From assembly GCA_964429015.1 (NCBI GenBank), contig CAYSAM010000004.1, forward strand, positions 1 to 57,350: a stretch of DNA of 57,350 nt. Reading direction: 5' to 3'. The notes beneath the pieces are model-generated. The model was not told the origin of the DNA. It searched no databases and saw only the letters and a list, made by a program, of their open reading frames with translations. Origin of the DNA: MFAQ01 sp964429015. Lineage in GTDB: Bacteria > Patescibacteriota > Microgenomatia > UBA1400 > MFAQ01. The translations under genes were made by a program, and so were the position numbers. Positions within the stretch are counted from its first letter, which is position 1. Each line of letters opens with the position of its first letter. Positions 16,558-24,689 of this stretch are shown here, piece after piece.

Positions 16558-18133
16558 ACTTGTTACAAAAATCCTATCACTATTAGCGCTATTTGCACTT
16601 GGAACAGTCTGCACTTATTTCTATTTAATTCAAAGTGGTTTTGGAATTTTTAATCTACTTACACCCGGAGTTAATTCTAGTTTAGAGTCATATGGATTTG
16701 ACGAATTTATGGTAGGAGACAAGGCTACAGGCCACTTTACCTCTGCACACAATAATCTGGGCATAGTAGCTGTAAGGTTTACAAACAAAAACAGAGACAG
16801 TAGAGATGTAGTTATCTTTAGAATCAAAGAAGACGGTTCCGGCACCTGGTACTATGAAGCAAAATACAATACCGACCAGTTTCTCCCAGGTAAACTATTT
16901 CCTTTTGGCTTCCCTCAAGTTGAAAACTCTAAGGATAAAAACTTTATTTATGAAATCGAATCAACGAATGGAGCTACGGGTAGCGGAATTTTTTTGGATT
17001 ATCAAAAACCAGTCTACGTTTCAGCATACTTTTTTAATAAAAATGATGTAATGGGGGATCTAAAAAGTACCATTAGCTTTATATTGCAAAAATCTAAAAA
17101 TATTTTTGAAAATAAAACAGATCTAATTCAGGTAATTATCTTTTTTATACCAGCCGTTTTTATAACTATTTACTTGTTTTTCGGGAACAAAAAAACTCCA
17201 GCACTATATTTATTATTTTTTACTGGAATCATTTTTGACATATTTTTGGTTCCCAATAACTCCACCTTTTTGATGATATCTTTAACTTTTATTTGGATGT
17301 TTGCAAAACTAAAATACAGAACTAATTCAATTTTTACAATTTACAACATTCTTATTCTATTACTGTTTAGTTTAACTGCAGCGTTATTAAGATATGTATC
17401 ATATGCAGAAAAAACTACAGTCTGGGTTTATATACTTTTTTTCTATTTGTTTTTTGAACAATTGCAAGAGATTAAAATTGGATTCAAAAGTTCAATTGAC
17501 CTTAACTTTCTAAAACAAGTTTCAATTGGTCTAGCGCAAAAAAACAGAATCAAAATAAACAAAATTATTCCAGTTTTAATAACAGGGAGTTGTATATTCA
17601 TTGCTTACCTATTAATCGAAAGCATCATTTTAGTTAAAAATAGTTTCAAAATTTATACCGAGTACTTTTCAGATGGAATTCCAAGTGTTATTTTGTCCCA
17701 ATTTATTTTTGGAATAACAATAATTTTTATTTCATATTCACTCCTTTTCATGTTTTTTATCAAAATAAAAATAGCAAAAATAATCCCAATTCTAATATCA
17801 ACAGTACTACTATTCCAGATCACAAAAATATTTGTAAGCAACTCAACTTCATTCCAATATGTACCTAAAATTATTTCTCTAACGCCGCAAAAAACCACTG
17901 AGGCTTGGGTGGATGTAACTGTTAACGGCTTGAACTTTGAAGACAAGCCTTTCGTTGGTAAGTTGTTTTTGTCTGGGGAAGAACAATTTGAAAACATAAT
18001 AAACTGGAGTAATAAGAGTATTATTTTTCGCACCAATCCTTCCAAAACAAAAAGTGGAAATGTCTGTGTTCAAACCTTAAGCAGGGGCGAAAGCAACTGC
18101 TTACCTTTTGAGTACAATTTCTCCAAAAAGTAG
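16550..18133 (+). CDS. Multi-pass membrane protein with C-terminal IPT/TIG-like domain
   Basis: A 527-residue protein. It has an N-terminal signal-anchor (residues about 5-28) and an extracytoplasmic beta-rich region to about residue 175 (VGDKATGHFTSAHNNLGIVAV, FPFGFPQVENSKDKNFIYEI). A membrane part of roughly eight helices follows (about 190-430). The last about 90 residues fit an IPT/TIG immunoglobulin-like fold: PKIISLTPQKTTEAWVDVTV, NGLNF, then a W-S-N-K-S-I-I-F strand and SGNVCVQTLSRGESN. TIG domains usually bind carbohydrate or protein partners outside the cell. I do not recognise a named family. It is co-transcribed with the preceding GT-C-like gene. Confidence 0.55.
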   Translation: MLKLVTKILSLLALFALGTVCTYFYLIQSGFGIFNLLTPGVNSSLESYGFDEFMVGDKATGHFTSAHNNLGIVAVRFTNKNRDSRDVVIFRIKEDGSGTWYYEAKYNTDQFLPGKLFPFGFPQVENSKDKNFIYEIESTNGATGSGIFLDYQKPVYVSAYFFNKNDVMGDLKSTISFILQKSKNIFENKTDLIQVIIFFIPAVFITIYLFFGNKKTPALYLLFFTGIIFDIFLVPNNSTFLMISLTFIWMFAKLKYRTNSIFTIYNILILLLFSLTAALLRYVSYAEKTTVWVYILFFYLFFEQLQEIKIGFKSSIDLNFLKQVSIGLAQKNRIKINKIIPVLITGSCIFIAYLLIESIILVKNSFKIYTEYFSDGIPSVILSQFIFGITIIFISYSLLFMFFIKIKIAKIIPILISTVLLFQITKIFVSNSTSFQYVPKIISLTPQKTTEAWVDVTVNGLNFEDKPFVGKLFLSGEEQFENIINWSNKSIIFRTNPSKTKSGNVCVQTLSRGESNCLPFEYNFSKK

Positions 18134-18140
18134 TTATTAT

Positions 18141-18178
18141 TTTCTAATATCTTCTAACATCTTCTAGTATCTACTAAG
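18141..18178. repeat. 10-bp tandem repeat, YTTCTARYAT, about four copies
   Basis: Reading from 18141: TTTCTAATAT, CTTCTAACAT, CTTCTAGTAT, CTACTAAGTG. These four adjacent decamers share the core TTCTA-AT and occupy most of the 59-bp gap before the GTG at 18193. The last unit runs into the candidate -10 box. Confidence 0.65.
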
Positions 18179-18180
18179 TG

Positions 18181-18186
18181 TAAAAT
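18181..18186 (+). promoter_or_regulatory. -10 box TAAAAT preceded by TG, before GTG at 18193
   Basis: AGTGTAAAATAAACTTGTG: a TG directly before TAAAAT, which ends 6 nt before the GTG start. It is of the leaderless type and sits at the end of the decamer repeat. Confidence 0.4.
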
Positions 18187-18192
18187 AAACTT

Positions 18193-19692
18193 GTGAACTG
18201 GCTAAAAAAATACTACTATCTATTTCCCGTACTCCTTTATTTGCCAGCTTTAAGCAATTTTTTTTCTGGGGACGACTGGTTTCACTTGCGCCTAACTCAA
18301 ATTGACTCATTCCAACAGTTTTTTAACTTTTTTTCTTTTTCTCAAAACCAAGAAACAGCCAGTTTTTACAGACCACTCTCAACTCAAGTATTCTTTTTTC
18401 TTTTTCAAAAGCTCTTTGGTCTAACTGCCTGGCCATATTATCTTTTTGGTCTCATTCTTTTTGCTTATATTCTTTACCTCATCAAAAAACTCTCCGAAGT
18501 TTATCTATCATCTACCACCTACCATCTACGATCTACCATCTATCACCTGCCATCTATCATCTACGGACTATCTGTTTCCAACTTCACCAGGGTTTACTTT
18601 CTTTCTGCTTATCAGGAGCTTTTCCTGGTTACTTTTTCACTACTTACTCTAATAAACTACAAAGTTAAACCAAAACTCTCTTTATTATTTTTTATTTTAG
18701 CTCTTATGTCCAAGGAAACAGCCATTGTCCTCCCGGCACTAATCCTACTCCTAAACTATAAATACATAAAAAATAATTTCCAAAGTCTACGATTTACAAT
18801 CTACTCTGCTACCATCTTAAGCGTAGTTTACTTAAACTATCGCCTTCTTCATTTTGGTCTTGCTACTGGTGACAGTTATCTCTGGAACTTTTCACCCACA
18901 AAAATGGTAAACACTTTGGGTTGGTATACTGCTTGGTCTTTTGGTGCTCCAGAACTTCTAGTGGACTATGTAGGAAGTGGACTCAGATTAATTCCAAGAT
19001 TTTTTATAGATTATCCGTACTGGTGGCCAATAATAGTTTTCCCATTGCTGATACTACTTATCGGTACGCTTGTGGCGTTTCTTTTTAACCTTTATCGTCA
19101 TCGCGAAGAGACAAGGTCTCTGTGGCGATCTCCAGCACGGGGATTGCTTCAGTACTTCGTAATTCGCAATGATAGTGTTGGAAAGTTCGCTTTGTTTTTT
19201 GTTATTTCACTTCTACCTGTTTTGTTTTTACCTCAGCATAAGTTTGCCTTAGAGCTTGGTTTGCCTCTCGTTGGTTTTTCTCTCGCCCTTGCCATGTTGT
19301 TGACTGTTTCTAGTAAATTCAACTTTTTGAGTTTTTGTTTTTTTGTACTTTTTATTTTCTATAACCTTTCCATGAACTACCTGACCTACACCAGGCACTA
19401 CTCAGTAAGCAGAAGTCATATTTCCAAAAAGATTTACGAATACTTTTCTCAAAACTATCCCACGCCCCCAGAATACCAGTACTTTGAGTTTATTAATGAC
19501 GCGCAAGATAACGGGAATATTTGGGGACAGTCTAAACAAATCTCTCAAAGCTTGTCTGGGTCGGAATTCTTCAGGGTCTACTACCACCAGCATGCCTACA
19601 AGGTTTATTATCATGATACGGCTGGCGAGAGACCGTCACCTCTGGGCTTCTTGCCAATAGAAATTAGTACAAAGAAATTTTTAAACCAATGA
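18193..19692 (+). CDS. GT-C-like membrane glycosyltransferase carrying two repeat insertions
   Basis: A 499-residue membrane protein starting at GTG. The first extracytoplasmic loop has FSGDDWFHLRL, the DD catalytic-type motif of GT-C/PMT-like enzymes, followed by FYRPLSTQVFF, a frequent feature of Patescibacterial glycosyltransferase-39-like proteins. Two insertions break the normal layout. Residues about 104-125 are encoded by nine heptanucleotide repeats and read as a degenerate 7-residue repeat (SSTTYHL, RSTIYHL, PSIIYGL). Residues 302-327 (from RHREETRS to VIRND) are encoded by a palindromic element related to intergenic repeats and put a charged stretch between two membrane segments. 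The frame stays open through both. It overlaps the next gene by 4 nt. Confidence 0.68.
   Translation: MNWLKKYYYLFPVLLYLPALSNFFSGDDWFHLRLTQIDSFQQFFNFFSFSQNQETASFYRPLSTQVFFFLFQKLFGLTAWPYYLFGLILFAYILYLIKKLSEVYLSSTTYHLRSTIYHLPSIIYGLSVSNFTRVYFLSAYQELFLVTFSLLTLINYKVKPKLSLLFFILALMSKETAIVLPALILLLNYKYIKNNFQSLRFTIYSATILSVVYLNYRLLHFGLATGDSYLWNFSPTKMVNTLGWYTAWSFGAPELLVDYVGSGLRLIPRFFIDYPYWWPIIVFPLLILLIGTLVAFLFNLYRHREETRSLWRSPARGLLQYFVIRNDSVGKFALFFVISLLPVLFLPQHKFALELGLPLVGFSLALAMLLTVSSKFNFLSFCFFVLFIFYNLSMNYLTYTRHYSVSRSHISKKIYEYFSQNYPTPPEYQYFEFINDAQDNGNIWGQSKQISQSLSGSEFFRVYYHQHAYKVYYHDTAGERPSPLGFLPIEISTKKFLNQ
18503..18565. repeat. Heptanucleotide tandem repeat, nine copies of ATCTAYC, inside a gene
   Basis: Nine uninterrupted 7-mers: ATCTATC, ATCTACC, ACCTACC, ATCTACG, ATCTACC, ATCTATC, ACCTGCC, ATCTATC, ATCTACG. 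Because 7 is not a multiple of 3, every three units (21 bp) give one 7-residue peptide repeat, and 63 bp keeps the reading frame. It resembles the short tandemly repeated repetitive (STRR) heptamers known from cyanobacteria in form, not in sequence. Confidence 0.9.
19096..19173. repeat. In-frame palindromic repeat element inside the GT-C gene
   Basis: The 78-bp stretch begins CGTCATCGCGAAGAGAC and ends ATTCGCAATGAT, the same termini as the intergenic palindrome at 56750-56858 (CGTCACTGCGAG ... CGCGCAATGACG). Internally GAGAC-AAG-GTCTC forms a hairpin, and GCGATCTCC (from about 19124) pairs through G-U wobbles with GGGATTGC (about 19140). Its length is 26 codons exactly and there is no stop. 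It encodes a hydrophilic peptide unlike the surrounding membrane helices. Confidence 0.72.
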
Positions 19693-21356
19693 CCAAAAAA
19701 ACCAGAATCTCCATTCTTCTTTTAGCCTTTATTTTTCTATTTGGATTTTTTCTTAGAGTTTATCGTCTAAATTTAAACATTCCAGAACTTTACTCTGACG
19801 AAGTAGGGCATTACTATTTTTACAATGCTCTCAAGTCTCCAAACACAACTCTGGTTAGTAAGCTATTTTTTCTACCTTTTACTTTTACCTGGATATTTGG
19901 TTTAAACCCCTTTGGAGTTCGTGTTGCCTCGGTACTTTTTGGCTCGCTCACCATAATCGCTGGTTACTATTTTGCCAAAACTATCTCCAAACAAACTGGA
20001 ACTAATTTGTACTTAAGAATTGCTCTGGTCTATTCTGCCCTCATGGCGGTATTACCTTGGAATTTTTCAATTAGTAGACTCGGTCACACTCACGTGCCCA
20101 TTATTGTTTTGACAGCCTTACTGCATCTATTTTTGTATATAAAATCCAAAACAAACCTTGAAAAATTAGCCTCATTTATTCCCTTTTTAATTGGGTCTTA
20201 CTACTATCCAAATCTTCTGCTAATGTCGCCCCTAATTTTGCTTCTACCCATAAAAGAGATTTTTTTTGGTAATAAATCTAGATTGGTACAAAATCTTTTA
20301 CTATTTTTCGCCTTTGGCTCTGTTTGTTTAGGCTTATTAATTTTTAAATACGAGGTGTTTAGTAAAACCGCTAGGGGGCTAGATTTGGCAATTTGGAATG
20401 ATGTCAACACTACTTACAATACAGATAAATTCAGAGGTCTTTCCCAAAAGTCTGATGTAAGTATTTTTTCTCTGCACCAAAACCCCGAAATAATACTAAA
20501 CAAGGTTTTTTTTAATAGACTTTCCGCTACGGCTCAAGTTTTTACTAAAAACTATTTTTCCTTTTTTAGTCCCAACTTTCTATTTTTAAAAGGTGATAAT
20601 ATTCTTCGCCACTCCACTGGAATGGTAGGGAGTTTTTATCTGTTTCTTCTTCCCTTTATGTTGTACGGAGGATATCTCTTTTATAACAATCAAACCACAA
20701 GAAACAAAATTATTTTTACCACCTGGTTACTGGCTTCTCCAATTCCAGCTGCCATTACCAAGGATGGCGACAGTTATCTTTTAAGAGCTATAACCCTTAT
20801 GCCACTATTAACCTATTTTTGTTCTTTGGGAATTGTAAGCTTCTTATCTGTTATTAATGCTTGGCGATATAAAGCTGTTTACTTACTAGTTCTGGGAACC
20901 ATTGCATTTTCCTCAATTTTTTACTACTTTTTTGGTTATTTCCATGTTTATCCGGGTTTAGCTAAGGACAGTTTTGAGTATGGCTTTAAAAACCTTTCTG
21001 ACTTTCAGCTCCTCCACCCAAAAAAACTACTCATAACTTGGGAAGATAAATACCCATATCTTCAATTTTGCTTTTGGCAAAATAGGCCAATAGCTGGCTG
21101 TAAATTTGAGGATACAAATACAAGAGAAGTAAGTGGAGAAAGTCGAGCTGATCTGCCAATAAGTAACTTGCTTTTTAGCTTGCCAAAAAACGAAATAGAT
21201 TTAAACAAAATCGTCAATAAATATCAACCTGACTACATTGCTGTATCTAGCCGATACTTTAGTATGTACCCAAATTTCTTTACTAACAAAAAACTAGCTG
21301 CAGAAATAAAAAATCCAGACGATACTGTTAGCTTTAGAGTATATTTACTAGATTAA
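19689..21356 (+). CDS. GT-C glycosyltransferase, PMT_2/ArnT-like
   Basis: A 555-residue membrane protein. After the first helix comes RVYRLNLNIPELYSDEVGHY, the arrangement of ArnT/PMT_2 enzymes in which the Asp-Glu (SDE) in the first outer loop is catalytic. FGLNPFGVRVASVLFGSLTI is the conserved second-loop segment, and NFSISRLGHTHVPI fits the following loop. About eleven helices precede a soluble C-terminal domain. The family moves a sugar from a polyprenyl-phosphate donor to a lipid or protein on the outer face. It is coupled to the upstream gene by a 4-nt overlap, and its end lies in a terminator hairpin. Confidence 0.83.
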   Translation: MTKKTRISILLLAFIFLFGFFLRVYRLNLNIPELYSDEVGHYYFYNALKSPNTTLVSKLFFLPFTFTWIFGLNPFGVRVASVLFGSLTIIAGYYFAKTISKQTGTNLYLRIALVYSALMAVLPWNFSISRLGHTHVPIIVLTALLHLFLYIKSKTNLEKLASFIPFLIGSYYYPNLLLMSPLILLLPIKEIFFGNKSRLVQNLLLFFAFGSVCLGLLIFKYEVFSKTARGLDLAIWNDVNTTYNTDKFRGLSQKSDVSIFSLHQNPEIILNKVFFNRLSATAQVFTKNYFSFFSPNFLFLKGDNILRHSTGMVGSFYLFLLPFMLYGGYLFYNNQTTRNKIIFTTWLLASPIPAAITKDGDSYLLRAITLMPLLTYFCSLGIVSFLSVINAWRYKAVYLLVLGTIAFSSIFYYFFGYFHVYPGLAKDSFEYGFKNLSDFQLLHPKKLLITWEDKYPYLQFCFWQNRPIAGCKFEDTNTREVSGESRADLPISNLLFSLPKNEIDLNKIVNKYQPDYIAVSSRYFSMYPNFFTNKKLAAEIKNPDDTVSFRVYLLD

Positions 21357-21373
21357 CTATAGTAAATTTTTTT
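21343..21373 (+). terminator. Intrinsic terminator overlapping the end of the PMT_2 gene
   Basis: ATTTACTA (21343-21350) and TAGTAAAT (21360-21367) form a perfect 8-bp stem with a 9-nt loop, followed by a T run to 21373. The stem is AT-only, and the TAA stop codon of the upstream gene (21354-21356) is in the loop. It is followed at once by the gmd promoter. Confidence 0.55.
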
Positions 21374-21378
21374 CGTTG

Positions 21379-21384
21379 TACAAT
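21379..21384 (+). promoter_or_regulatory. -10 box TACAAT preceded by TG, before gmd
   Basis: GTTGTACAATCAAAAATATG: TACAAT ends 7 nt before the ATG at 21392, with TG directly upstream of the box. It is of the leaderless type and lies just after an intrinsic terminator, marking a new transcription unit. Confidence 0.5.
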
Positions 21385-21391
21385 CAAAAAT

Positions 21392-22420
21392 ATGTCCAAA
21401 CAAAAAACCGCGGTTATTATTGGCGTTAGTTCTCAAGATGGATCTTATTTAGCTGATCTATTATTATCAAAAAACTATCGTGTCGTTGGTACTATTCGCA
21501 GATCAACCACATTAGTTCACGAAAACATAGAACACCTCAAGGGGAAAATAATTATTACCGCTGCAGATCTTATCGATCAAGAGTCACTCAATCGGGTAAT
21601 GCAAGAATATCAGCCAGACGAAGTTTACAATATTGCTGCACAGTCTGTTCCTGGTGATAGTTGGAGTCATCCGATGTATACAGGTGAAGTTACCGCATTA
21701 GGACCCGTAAGGGTCTTTGAGGCCGTGCGCCACTTTTGCCCAAAAGCAAAGGTTTATCAAGCCACTTCTCGCGAGATTTATGGCGGAGTAGAGGGTGTAG
21801 AAAGTGCAAACGAACAAACTCCAGTTTTTGCTAACAATCCTTACGGTATTGCCAAAGCTTACGCTCACATGATGATTGATTGTTATAGAAAGTCGTATGG
21901 GATGTTTGTTTGTGGGGGCATGCTTTTTAATCACGAGTCTCCAAGAAGAGGACTGCATTTTGTTACTCGCAAAATTAGTATGGGTGTTGCCTGTATAAAG
22001 CTTGGTATAAAAAACCCTCCTATAAACGAGTTGGGTGAGCCCCTCGTTGACGCGAATAGTAAGCTTCACCTGGGGGATCTTAATGCCATGAGAGATTGGG
22101 GTTATTCTAAAGAATATGTCGAAGCAATGTGGCTAATGTTGCAGCAAGATACTCCAAAAGATTTTGTAATTGGCACTAACACAAATTATTCAATAAAGGA
22201 CGCTTGTAAGGCTGCTTTTGAACATGTTGGCTTAAATTGGGAAGATCACGTCATTTCAAACCAAAAACTTATTAGGCCCACAGAAATTACAGACATGAAA
22301 GGGGACTTCAGTTTAGCCAAAAAAGAACTAGGTTGGGAACCTAAAGTCTTTATGCCCGAACTTATGGCGCTAATGGTAGATTCCGATCTTGACTGGCTAA
22401 AATCCCATAATGTAAAATAG
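21392..22420 (+). CDS. gmd: GDP-mannose 4,6-dehydratase
   Basis: A 342-residue extended short-chain dehydrogenase. The NADP-binding loop is GVSSQDGSYLADLLL (usually GxTGQDGSYL), and the very characteristic GMLFNHESPRRGLHFVTRKI box identifies Gmd. The catalytic YxxxK is YGIAK. The TSE segment of the usual STSELYG reads QATSREIYGG, so the catalytic hydroxyl residue would be Ser and the neighbouring Ser is Arg, a divergence worth noting. It converts GDP-D-mannose to GDP-4-keto-6-deoxymannose. The next gene is a matching reductase and manC at 38 kb would supply GDP-mannose. It has its own promoter after a terminator. Confidence 0.88.
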   Translation: MSKQKTAVIIGVSSQDGSYLADLLLSKNYRVVGTIRRSTTLVHENIEHLKGKIIITAADLIDQESLNRVMQEYQPDEVYNIAAQSVPGDSWSHPMYTGEVTALGPVRVFEAVRHFCPKAKVYQATSREIYGGVEGVESANEQTPVFANNPYGIAKAYAHMMIDCYRKSYGMFVCGGMLFNHESPRRGLHFVTRKISMGVACIKLGIKNPPINELGEPLVDANSKLHLGDLNAMRDWGYSKEYVEAMWLMLQQDTPKDFVIGTNTNYSIKDACKAAFEHVGLNWEDHVISNQKLIRPTEITDMKGDFSLAKKELGWEPKVFMPELMALMVDSDLDWLKSHNVK

Positions 22421-22423
22421 GGT

Positions 22424-23416
22424 ATGTCAGAAAGACCTAAAGTAATGGTGACTGGAGCCTCAGGGTTTTTTGGTGCCACGATGATGGAACATTTAAGTGG
22501 TGAAGACGTTATTGGTGTAACTAGAAACACTGACACCGAAATAGCTGAGAGGCTTGGCCTAAAAAAACTAGATGTGGGAAGTAAAGAGGATACCGCTCAA
22601 TTTATTCATGATCAATTACCTGAAACTATCTTTCACTTTTATGGTGTCTCAAGACCTAAAGAAGTAGCAGAAAATCCCTTAGTAGCAAAGACGGCAAACA
22701 TTGATTCGGTCTTAAATATTTTAGGTGCTATCCATAATGCTAGGAAAAAATTTACAAACTATAATCCATGTGTTGTGGTTTCTGGTTCGGTTGAGCAAAT
22801 AGGAGATTCAAAAATACCAGAACAAATTTTAGACGAAACTTCTCCAAGAAACCCTCAAAATTTATATGCTACCCAAAAGCAAGAGATGTCTGAAACATTT
22901 TTGAGCCTTTGTCAAAAACTTAACATCGATGGTTATGTAGTTCTTCAGGGTCCAGCTACAGGTTCTAGTCCTAGTGGTGAAGTTAGTCAAAGCCTTGGGT
23001 TTTTAATTCCAGATATGGCCGCTCAAATCGCTATATTGGAGCAAGGTGAAACAGATGGTGTTGTAATCACTGGTAATATTAACCACAAAAGAAATATTGT
23101 CAATATTAATGACGCCATCGCCTCGTATATTGCACTGGCTACCAAAAAACCAATTTCTGGGGAGTACTTAGTTTGTGCTGATAAAAGTGTAGCACTAAGC
23201 CATGTTTTAAAGGTTATGATCGAAAACGCAAAAATAAATTTAACTCATCAGGTTGACTCTTCTAGAGGTTTTGGTAAAGCTACAGATCGCTACTATACTC
23301 ACCAAAAAATTACTACTGCAACTGGTTGGAAGCCAAAAACATCTATCGAAGAAACAGCAATTGACGTTCTCAACTTTCAAAGAAAGCAACTAAGAGAATT
23401 GGATGGAGTAAGATAA
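22424..23416 (+). CDS. rmd: GDP-4-dehydro-6-deoxy-mannose reductase-like SDR
   Basis: A 330-residue extended short-chain dehydrogenase with an N-terminal GASGFFGATMMEHL nucleotide-binding loop, VSGSVEQIG in the position of the catalytic Ser, and YATQK as the YxxxK motif. The C-terminal half contains RNIVNINDAIASYIALA, typical of RMD/Gmer-like reductases. It directly follows gmd with 3 nt between the genes, so the most economical role is reduction of GDP-4-keto-6-deoxymannose to GDP-D-rhamnose. It lacks features of the GDP-fucose synthase epimerase/reductase that I would recognise, but the stereochemical outcome cannot be read from sequence alone. A TAAAAT box also lies 5 nt before the ATG. 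Confidence 0.72.
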   Translation: MSERPKVMVTGASGFFGATMMEHLSGEDVIGVTRNTDTEIAERLGLKKLDVGSKEDTAQFIHDQLPETIFHFYGVSRPKEVAENPLVAKTANIDSVLNILGAIHNARKKFTNYNPCVVVSGSVEQIGDSKIPEQILDETSPRNPQNLYATQKQEMSETFLSLCQKLNIDGYVVLQGPATGSSPSGEVSQSLGFLIPDMAAQIAILEQGETDGVVITGNINHKRNIVNINDAIASYIALATKKPISGEYLVCADKSVALSHVLKVMIENAKINLTHQVDSSRGFGKATDRYYTHQKITTATGWKPKTSIEETAIDVLNFQRKQLRELDGVR

Positions 23417-23420
23417 AACA

Positions 23421-24689
23421 GTGAAAAAACTACTCAATGCTCTTAAATCCCAAACCATAAAGGATAGTTTTATTGTTTTTGTCGGTTTAGGAGTTACGGC
23501 ATTTTTAGGTTTCGTTTATACAGTTATCATGGCTAGAGTTTTAAAGCCAGACAGCTTTGGTGTTTTTGCCTCCATTACCTCACTTATCGCAATTGTTTAC
23601 AGTTTAGGTGATCTTGGTATTGGACCGGCAATAATTAGTTTTTTACCAAAAGCAAAAGACAAGAAAAAACTCATTGAAACCACTTTTTGGTTTCAGTATT
23701 TTATTGGACTTTTTATAGCTTTGTGTTTTTGGCTACTATCTCAAAAATCGATGTATATCATTCCTGGTTCTACCTCTCAGCACTTTTTATTGGTTGGCTC
23801 ACTGTGTTTTAATTACATTCTTATTGGTTGGATGCAGTCTGTCTTTACTGCTGAAAAAAACTTTATTAAACTATCAGCAAGTCAAATAATTGACGCCGTC
23901 ATCAAAATTTCTCTTGTTTTTTTCTTTTTAAAGGTTGGCAAGTTAAACACTTCAACTGCGATTATGGCCAACTGTCTTTCAACTGTGGTGGCTATATTTT
24001 TAACTTTTTGGCGCAGCTTACTCCTAATTAATTTTGGTTTTAGTAAAAATTCGTTTTCCAAAATATACCACTACTCAAAGTGGATTGCTTTATCTAGATT
24101 TTTTTCTGTTTTTTATTCGCGCATAGACGTGCTTTTACTCAACCTTCTTACTACAAGTTTTGCAGCAGGCATATTCGCAGCTGCTAGCAGAGTAACTCTT
24201 TTGTTTGCCATGATTGTTTCTAGCCTGGGAGCTGTTATCAATGCTCGCTTTGCAGTCTTTGTAAGCCATAAAGAAGTTAGGGATTATTCCAAAAAACTTT
24301 TTTTGCTAGTTGGTTTAATATCCTCACTGCTGTTACTAACAGTCATTTTTGCTAAGCCAATAATTGTGTTTGTATTTGGTGGAAGCTTTATTCAATCAGT
24401 GTTGATTTTTCAGTTACTAGCATTATCCATGATCCCATTTTTATTTTCGGTTATTTTTACTGCCGCCCTACTTTATACCTACCACCAAACCAAGTTTTAT
24501 GCCTATACAAGTCTGATTCAGTTTGTTTTAATAGTTGTTATAGACCTATTATTTATCCCAAAAATTGGCGTCTACGCTCCTATTTTGGGATCAGCCATTT
24601 CTAATCTATTGGTTTTTGTTATTTCTGCTGTCAAACTATTAAGTCTGTTCAAAACAAATTCTTTCAACTCAAAAAAGGTTGTATTTTAA
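23421..24689 (+). CDS. Wzx-type polysaccharide flippase (MOP superfamily), copy 2
   Basis: A 422-residue membrane protein with about 12-14 helices, starting at GTG. The N-terminus (DSFIVFVGLGVTAFLGFVYT, then MARVLKPDSFGVFASI) is the Wzx/PST signature: a helix followed by the LxPxxFG turn. GDLGIGPAIISFLP continues the family pattern. It should flip undecaprenyl-PP-linked oligosaccharide, possibly the D-rhamnose-containing unit since it directly follows gmd and rmd. Its 3' end overlaps the minus-strand DPM1-like gene by 21 nt. It differs clearly in sequence from the flippase at 2866. Confidence 0.86.
   Translation: MKKLLNALKSQTIKDSFIVFVGLGVTAFLGFVYTVIMARVLKPDSFGVFASITSLIAIVYSLGDLGIGPAIISFLPKAKDKKKLIETTFWFQYFIGLFIALCFWLLSQKSMYIIPGSTSQHFLLVGSLCFNYILIGWMQSVFTAEKNFIKLSASQIIDAVIKISLVFFFLKVGKLNTSTAIMANCLSTVVAIFLTFWRSLLLINFGFSKNSFSKIYHYSKWIALSRFFSVFYSRIDVLLLNLLTTSFAAGIFAAASRVTLLFAMIVSSLGAVINARFAVFVSHKEVRDYSKKLFLLVGLISSLLLLTVIFAKPIIVFVFGGSFIQSVLIFQLLALSMIPFLFSVIFTAALLYTYHQTKFYAYTSLIQFVLIVVIDLLFIPKIGVYAPILGSAISNLLVFVISAVKLLSLFKTNSFNSKKVVF

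Noticed and set aside
18503..18565. Possible CRISPR array
   Set aside because: Units are 7 bp with no spacers, within an open reading frame; no cas genes are present.
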